A DNA stretch of 64,000 nucleotides from Maritimibacter sp. REDSEA-S28_B5 (GTDB lineage: Bacteria > Pseudomonadota > Alphaproteobacteria > Rhodobacterales > Rhodobacteraceae), in assembly GCA_001626765.1 (NCBI GenBank), contig LUOO01000019.1, forward strand, positions 1-64,000, read 5' to 3'. This document shows, in pieces, positions 59,893 through 64,000 of the stretch; the stretch's first letter is position 1; each line of letters opens with the position of its first letter. The notes beneath the pieces were generated by a model, which saw only the letters and a program-made list of their open reading frames with translations, was not told where the DNA came from and did no database searches. Made by a program: the position numbers and the translations under genes.

Positions 59893-60084
59893 GCGACAGC
59901 GCAGGTGGTTCCGATGTTGGGCACACCGGCTCCAATGACCTAAACTGCGGGGCGTTCCGATCCGGGACGCTCCGCCGGCCCTTGACCACGCACCACGGAG
60001 CGACGCCCGGCCAGATGCACCGTGCCAAAGTTCATGGACAATTCCGCCCCCATATGAAAAAGCCAGCGGGTCAAGGAGTGTATC

Positions 60085-61410
60085 ATGACGACGACCCGTT
60101 TTGCGCCCTCTCCCACGGGCTACATCCATGTCGGCAACCTGCGCACCGCGCTGATGAACTATCTCATCGCGCGCAAGGCTGGCGGCACCTTCATCCTGCG
60201 TCTCGACGACACCGACCCGGAGCGGTCGAAACAGGAATATGCCGACGCGATCCAGGAGGATCTCGAATGGCTCGGCCTGACGTGGGATCGGATCGAACGG
60301 CAATCGGATCGGCTCGACCGCTACAACGAGGCGGCGCAGGCGCTGCGCGACATGGGCCGGTTCTACGAGGCCTTCGAGACGCCGACGGAACTCGACCTCA
60401 AGCGCAAGAAGCAGCTCAACATGGGCAAACCGCCGGTCTATGACCGCGCGGCGCTCGCGCTGTCGGACGAGGACAAGGCGCGTCTGCGCGCCGAACGCGG
60501 CGACGGCGTCTGGCGCTTCAAGCTGGATCAAGAGCGGATCGTCTGGCAGGATGGCATCCTGGGCGAGATTTCCATCGACGCGGCGAGCGTGTCGGACCCG
60601 GTGCTCATCCGCGCCGACGGCCAGTTCCTTTACACGCTGGCCTCGGTGGTCGACGACATCGACTTCGGCGTAACCAACATCGTGCGTGGTTCGGACCATG
60701 TGACCAACACCGCGACCCAGATCCAGATCATCGAAGCGCTGGGCGGCGCGGTCCCGAGCTTCGCCCATCATTCGCTGCTCACCGGCCCGCAGGGCGAGGC
60801 GCTGTCCAAACGTTTGGGGACGCTGTCGTTGCGTGACCTGCGCGCGGCGGGCGTCGAACCCATGGCGCTCCTGAGCCTCATGGCCCGGCTCGGTTCGTCC
60901 CAGCCTGTCGAATTGCGCGGCTCGCTCGACGAGATCATCGAAGGCTTCGATATCTCGACCTTCGGATCGGCGCCCACGAAATTCGACGAACAGGACCTCT
61001 ACCCGCTCACCGCCCATATCCTTGCCGCCCGCCCCTACGAGGCGGTGGCCGAGGACATCCGCGCGCTGGGCGTGCCCGATGACCTCGCCCCCGCCTTCTG
61101 GACCGTGACGCGCGAGAACATCCAGACCATGGGCGACCTCGAGGCATGGTGGACGCTCTGCCGCGACGGGGCGACGCCGATGATCGCCGACGAGGACCGC
61201 GAAATGATCGCGACGGCGATGGAGCTGCTCCCGCCGCCGCCCTATTCCGCTGACAGCTGGGCAACCTTCACCAGCGCGGTGAAAGAGGCGACCGGGCGCA
61301 AGGGCAAGGGACTCTTCATGCCGCTTCGCAAGGCGCTCACCGGCATGGACCACGGCCCTGACATGGCGGCCTTCATGCCACTTTTGCAAAAGGTCCCGGC
61401 GAAAGGCTGA
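60085..61410 (+). CDS. gltX: Glutamate-tRNA ligase
   Basis: The 441-residue class I aminoacyl-tRNA synthetase has the HIGH-equivalent HVGN (15-18) in PSPTGYIHVGNLRTAL and the KMSKS-equivalent LSKRLG near residue 240, with VRGSDHVTNTATQI as in GluRS. Alphaproteobacteria often carry two GltX proteins; this may be either the general or the tRNA-Gln-misacylating form. AGGAGTGT lies before the ATG. Confidence 0.94.
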   Translation: MTTTRFAPSPTGYIHVGNLRTALMNYLIARKAGGTFILRLDDTDPERSKQEYADAIQEDLEWLGLTWDRIERQSDRLDRYNEAAQALRDMGRFYEAFETPTELDLKRKKQLNMGKPPVYDRAALALSDEDKARLRAERGDGVWRFKLDQERIVWQDGILGEISIDAASVSDPVLIRADGQFLYTLASVVDDIDFGVTNIVRGSDHVTNTATQIQIIEALGGAVPSFAHHSLLTGPQGEALSKRLGTLSLRDLRAAGVEPMALLSLMARLGSSQPVELRGSLDEIIEGFDISTFGSAPTKFDEQDLYPLTAHILAARPYEAVAEDIRALGVPDDLAPAFWTVTRENIQTMGDLEAWWTLCRDGATPMIADEDREMIATAMELLPPPPYSADSWATFTSAVKEATGRKGKGLFMPLRKALTGMDHGPDMAAFMPLLQKVPAKG

Positions 61411-61438
61411 TCGCCGTCCTTCGCAAAGCCCTGCCTTT

Positions 61439-61463
61439 CATCTTTCCAATAAATACGCAAAAC
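61439..61463 (-). repeat. Short dispersed repeat, copy 2
   Basis: On the minus strand it reads GTTTTGCGTATTTATTGGAA then AGATG, matching the word at 56251-56276. It abuts the gltX/trpS terminator. Confidence 0.5.
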
Positions 61464-61491
61464 GCCGCGCCTCAAATCAGCGCGGCGTTTT
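61459..61491. terminator. Bidirectional terminator between gltX and trpS
   Basis: AAAACGCCGCGC (61459-61470) and GCGCGGCGTTTT (61480-61491) form a perfect 12-bp stem with a 9-nt loop, A-flanked and T-flanked, between two convergent genes. Confidence 0.85.
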
Positions 61492-61575
61492 CATTTTTCG
61501 ATCAACCGGGCCAAGGGCGGCGCCGAGCGCAGCGAGGCGCCCCTGCGATTTTCGCGAAGCGAAAAGCGCCACACC

Positions 61576-62595
61576 TCAGCGCACGAAGCCCATGATGTCA
61601 TAGGTTTTGGCAAGGATCGGCTGTGCGATCTCGTTGGCACGCTCGGCCCCGCGCGCCATGATGGCGTCGAGTTCCTCGGGGGCATCCAGAAGCCGCCGCA
61701 TCTCGTCGGACACGGGCGCGAGCTTGGCCACCGCCAGATCCGCCAGCGCCGGTTTGAAGGTGCCCCAGCCGGCACCCGCATAGTCCGCCAGCACCGCTTC
61801 CGCGGACATGTCGGCGAGCCCCGCGTAGATGTCGATGAGATTGCGTGCTTCGGGCCGCCCGGCGAGACCCGCCATCTCCATCGGCAGCGGTTCGGGGTCG
61901 GTCTTGGCCTTCTTGAACTTCTTCGCGATGGTGTCGGCGTCATCGAGCATGTTGATCCGCTCCATGTCGCTCTCGCCCGACTTCGACATCTTCTTCGACC
62001 CGTCGCGCAGGTTCATCACGCGCATGGCGGGGCCCTCGGTCACCGGTTCGGTAATGGGAAAGAAATCCACGCCGTAGTCATGGTTGAACTTGGCCGCGAT
62101 GTCGCGGGTCAGTTCCACGTGCTGCTTCTGGTCCTCGCCCACTGGGACATGGGTCGCGTGATAGAGCAGGATGTCCGCGGCCATCAGCGCCGGATAGGCA
62201 TAAAGGCCCAGCGACACGGCCTCGGCGTTCTTGCCCGCCTTGTCCTTGAACTGGGTCATCCGGTTCATCCAGCCGACGCGCGCCACGCAGGAGAAGAGCC
62301 AGCCAAGCTCGGTATGGGCAGGTACGCGGGATTGGTTGAACAGGATGGACCGCTCCGGGTCGATTCCGCTCGCGATCATCGAGGCCGCCACTTCGCGCGA
62401 GGCGCGGCGCAGATCGGCGGGGTCCTGCCAGACCGTGATCGCGTGCATGTCCACCACGCAGTAAATCGTCTCGTAGGTCGGATCCTCCTGCATCTCGACC
62501 CACCGCTTGATCGCACCCAGGTAGTTGCCAAGGGTCAGGCCGCCGGAGGGCTTGATCCCGGAAAAGACGCGCGGAGCGAAGGTGGTGTCGGCCAT
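61576..62595 (-). CDS. trpS: Tryptophan-tRNA ligase
   Basis: The 339-residue class I synthetase has the HIGH-like region [14 protein letters not shown] near residues 17-30 and the KMSKS motif ([10 protein letters not shown]) near residue 200, with the TrpRS-typical [11 protein letters not shown] and [14 protein letters not shown]. The length and motifs are those of bacterial TrpRS. Confidence 0.96.
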   Translation of the reverse strand: MADTTFAPRVFSGIKPSGGLTLGNYLGAIKRWVEMQEDPTYETIYCVVDMHAITVWQDPADLRRASREVAASMIASGIDPERSILFNQSRVPAHTELGWLFSCVARVGWMNRMTQFKDKAGKNAEAVSLGLYAYPALMAADILLYHATHVPVGEDQKQHVELTRDIAAKFNHDYGVDFFPITEPVTEGPAMRVMNLRDGSKKMSKSGESDMERINMLDDADTIAKKFKKAKTDPEPLPMEMAGLAGRPEARNLIDIYAGLADMSAEAVLADYAGAGWGTFKPALADLAVAKLAPVSDEMRRLLDAPEELDAIMARGAERANEIAQPILAKTYDIMGFVR

Positions 62596-62680
62596 GGTCG
62601 TGGCTCCATTTTGTGGACTGGCTGGAATTACTCGTCAGGCTCGCTTAAACAGGCGGGAAACCCCCGTCAAGGAAGCCCAG

Positions 62681-63373
62681 ATGACGTTCGAGCCTGATCA
62701 TACCCGTCCCGTGAACCCGCTCCCGCCTGTGGTGATCCTGCTCGCCGGGATCGTGGCGGTCGTCGAACTCACCTTCCTCGCGGCGGAATACGGGGTCATT
62801 GGCGGGGATGCGGGGCTGGGCTGGCGCATCACGGGTATGGAGAACTTTGCCTTCTACGAGCCGCTTTTTCAGTGGATGATCGAACACGGGACGATCAAGG
62901 CGAAATACCTGATGCGGTTCTTCACCTATCCGTTCCTGCAGGGGTCGTTCACGCAGGCGGTATTCGTCATCGTGTTCCTGCTCGCGCTGGGCAAGATGGT
63001 GGGCGAGCGGATCGGGCAGCTTTCGATCCTCGCGATCTTTTTCGGGGCCTCGATCCTTGGCGCGATCATGTATGGCGTCGTCTGGGACACGCGGGTGCCG
63101 CTCTTTGGCGGCTTCACCGGGGCCTATGGTCTTGTCGGGGCCTTTACGCTGATCCTCTGGGCGCGGCTTGGGGAAAGCGGCGGGCCGCGCTATCAGGCCT
63201 TTGCGCTGATCGCGGTTCTGCTTGCGGTGCAGTTCCTGTTCGGCATTTTCTTTGGGGCGGGCAAGAACTGGGTGGCCGAGGTGACCGGCTTTGTCTCGGG
63301 CTTCGGGATCGCCTCGCTCATGTATCCCGGCGCCTGGACGCGGATTCTGGAACGCGCCCGCGAACGGGCCTGA
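62681..63373 (+). CDS. Rhomboid-like membrane protein lacking catalytic residues
   Basis: The 230-residue protein has six hydrophobic segments in a rhomboid-like layout. The active-site loop, usually GxSG, reads GGFTGAYG, and the region where the catalytic His normally lies reads VAEVTGFVSGFG, so Ser and His are both replaced. It is probably an inactive rhomboid pseudoprotease with a binding or chaperone role. ATG 62681 has AAGGAAG upstream. Confidence 0.8.
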   Translation: MTFEPDHTRPVNPLPPVVILLAGIVAVVELTFLAAEYGVIGGDAGLGWRITGMENFAFYEPLFQWMIEHGTIKAKYLMRFFTYPFLQGSFTQAVFVIVFLLALGKMVGERIGQLSILAIFFGASILGAIMYGVVWDTRVPLFGGFTGAYGLVGAFTLILWARLGESGGPRYQAFALIAVLLAVQFLFGIFFGAGKNWVAEVTGFVSGFGIASLMYPGAWTRILERARERA

Positions 63374-63401
63374 CCCGTAGGGTGCGCATTGAGACGCACC
63401 A

Positions 63402-64000
63402 TTACCTGCGTTTCATCATCTTTCGGATGTCGGACAGCCGCACCGCGCCCAAGAAGTGGCCCGCGACAAAATAGGTCACTGTTCCCGAGGCGATGAGGAT
63501 CAGGAGCGCGATCACGTCCAGACCGCTCGTCCCCAGCATCGGTCCCAACAGGATGACCGCGCCCCAAAGTTCGGCCCCCATGATCACGCTCGCGGCAAGG
63601 ATGCCCCAGAGCCGCCGCCAGAAGCGGTCGTCGAAGCGCGTCGACTCGCCCATCCGGTGCGTCCCGACCCAGAGGGCAAGGGTCATGGCCCAACCGGCAA
63701 AGGTGGTGCCGAAGGCGGCGGCGATAAACCCGATATGGGGGGCAAGGCCGATGGCGAGGCCTGCGTTCACGACAAGCGACCCCAGCGCGAAATAGAACGG
63801 CGTGCGCGTGTTTTCCCGCGCGAAATAGATCGGCTGGAGCACCTTTTGCAGCACAAAGGCGGGCAGGCCGATGCCATAGACCGCGACCGCGATGGCGGTG
63901 TTGGCGGCATCGTCCGATGTGAAGGCGCCGCGCTGGAACAGGACCTGCACGAGGGGCAGGGGGATGATGACGAGCGCGATGGCCGAGGGGATGGTCAGCA
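63402..64000 (-). CDS. murJ: Lipid II flippase MurJ, C-terminal part (window edge)
   Basis: The frame stays open to the window edge and encodes about 199 residues of the MurJ/MviN C-terminus, including LFQRGAFTSDDAANTAIAVA, GIGLPAFVLQKVLQPIYFAR and further helices, ending SDIRKMMKRR. MurJ flips the peptidoglycan precursor lipid II. The N-terminal two-thirds lie beyond the window. Confidence 0.93.
   Translation of the reverse strand, partial: LTIPSAIALVIIPLPLVQVLFQRGAFTSDDAANTAIAVAVYGIGLPAFVLQKVLQPIYFARENTRTPFYFALGSLVVNAGLAIGLAPHIGFIAAAFGTTFAGWAMTLALWVGTHRMGESTRFDDRFWRRLWGILAASVIMGAELWGAVILLGPMLGTSGLDVIALLILIASGTVTYFVAGHFLGAVRLSDIRKMMKRR

Noticed and set aside
59746-61389. 547-residue minus-strand ORF
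   Set aside because: It is a shadow of gltX.
1-64000. CRISPR arrays, rRNA operons, intact insertion sequences
   Set aside because: I looked for regularly spaced repeats, rRNA-like stretches and transposase motifs and saw none; the only recombinase trace is the integrase fragment.

Overview
The window is a high-GC (roughly two-thirds G+C by eye) chromosomal segment from a marine-type alphaproteobacterium, most likely a Rhodobacteraceae (roseobacter-group) species. The grounds are strong G/C third-position bias, short ATGA gene overlaps, a urease operon with extra small genes, several TRAP and tripartite-tricarboxylate uptake systems, a LuxI-type AHL synthase, and gltX/trpS/murJ proteins of alphaproteobacterial type. 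No rRNA or CRISPR array is present; there is one intact tRNA.

Layout. (1) 1-6.8 kb: urease operon, ureA(end)-ureB-ureC-ureE-ureF-ureG, with accessory genes inserted: a small membrane peptide, a GFA-family protein, a phasin/'antifreeze'-like protein and two tandem secreted paralogues. (2) 6.9-10.5 kb: DUF1127 protein, divergent MFS exporter/TetR pair, zinc metallopeptidase. (3) 10.57-20.36 kb: a segment bracketed by an intact tRNA-Gly(TCC) and a 39-bp direct repeat of its 5' half, with a decayed tyrosine integrase just inside the right end. This looks like a decaying integrative island. It carries a TAXI-type TRAP transporter operon with its own two-component system, an SDR and a second GFA gene. 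(4) 20.5-29 kb: salicylate/gentisate-type catabolic cluster (a FAD hydroxylase-CoA ligase fusion, thioesterase, gentisate dioxygenase, maleylpyruvate isomerase, fumarylpyruvate hydrolase) with IclR and TetR regulators; the hydrolase gene and a neighbouring alpha/beta hydrolase gene are frameshifted. (5) 29-33.6 kb: DctPQM TRAP transporter followed by a LigM/DesA-like tetrahydrofolate-dependent O-demethylase. (6) 33.7-46.5 kb: tricarballylate/aconitate region: tcuB-tcuA-GntR, an AbrB-type membrane protein, a 2-hydroxyacid dehydrogenase, a universal stress protein, a PrpF-family isomerase, a TctA-TctB fusion, TctC, and the divergent TctD/TctE two-component system. (7) 46.5-53.6 kb: DUF1275 membrane protein, a frameshifted FecR/vWA/RTX surface protein facing a CHASE2 adenylate cyclase, then a LuxI-type synthase with a long palindrome upstream. 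(8) 53.7-64 kb: mostly housekeeping: helicase, SDR, trpA, metallo-beta-lactamase-fold hydrolase, small proteins, gltX, trpS, a rhomboid-like protein lacking the usual catalytic residues, and the C-terminal part of murJ.

How the parts work together. The window is rich in uptake systems placed beside matching catabolic genes: urea nitrogen release, methoxy-aromatic demethylation, CoA-dependent hydroxylation of an ortho-substituted benzoate to gentisate, and tricarboxylate use. At least four genes carry apparent disabling lesions (integrase, fumarylpyruvate hydrolase, alpha/beta hydrolase, RTX protein), and the CHASE2 cyclase seems to lack an internal block. Either several accessory functions are decaying in this strain or some of these lesions are sequence errors.
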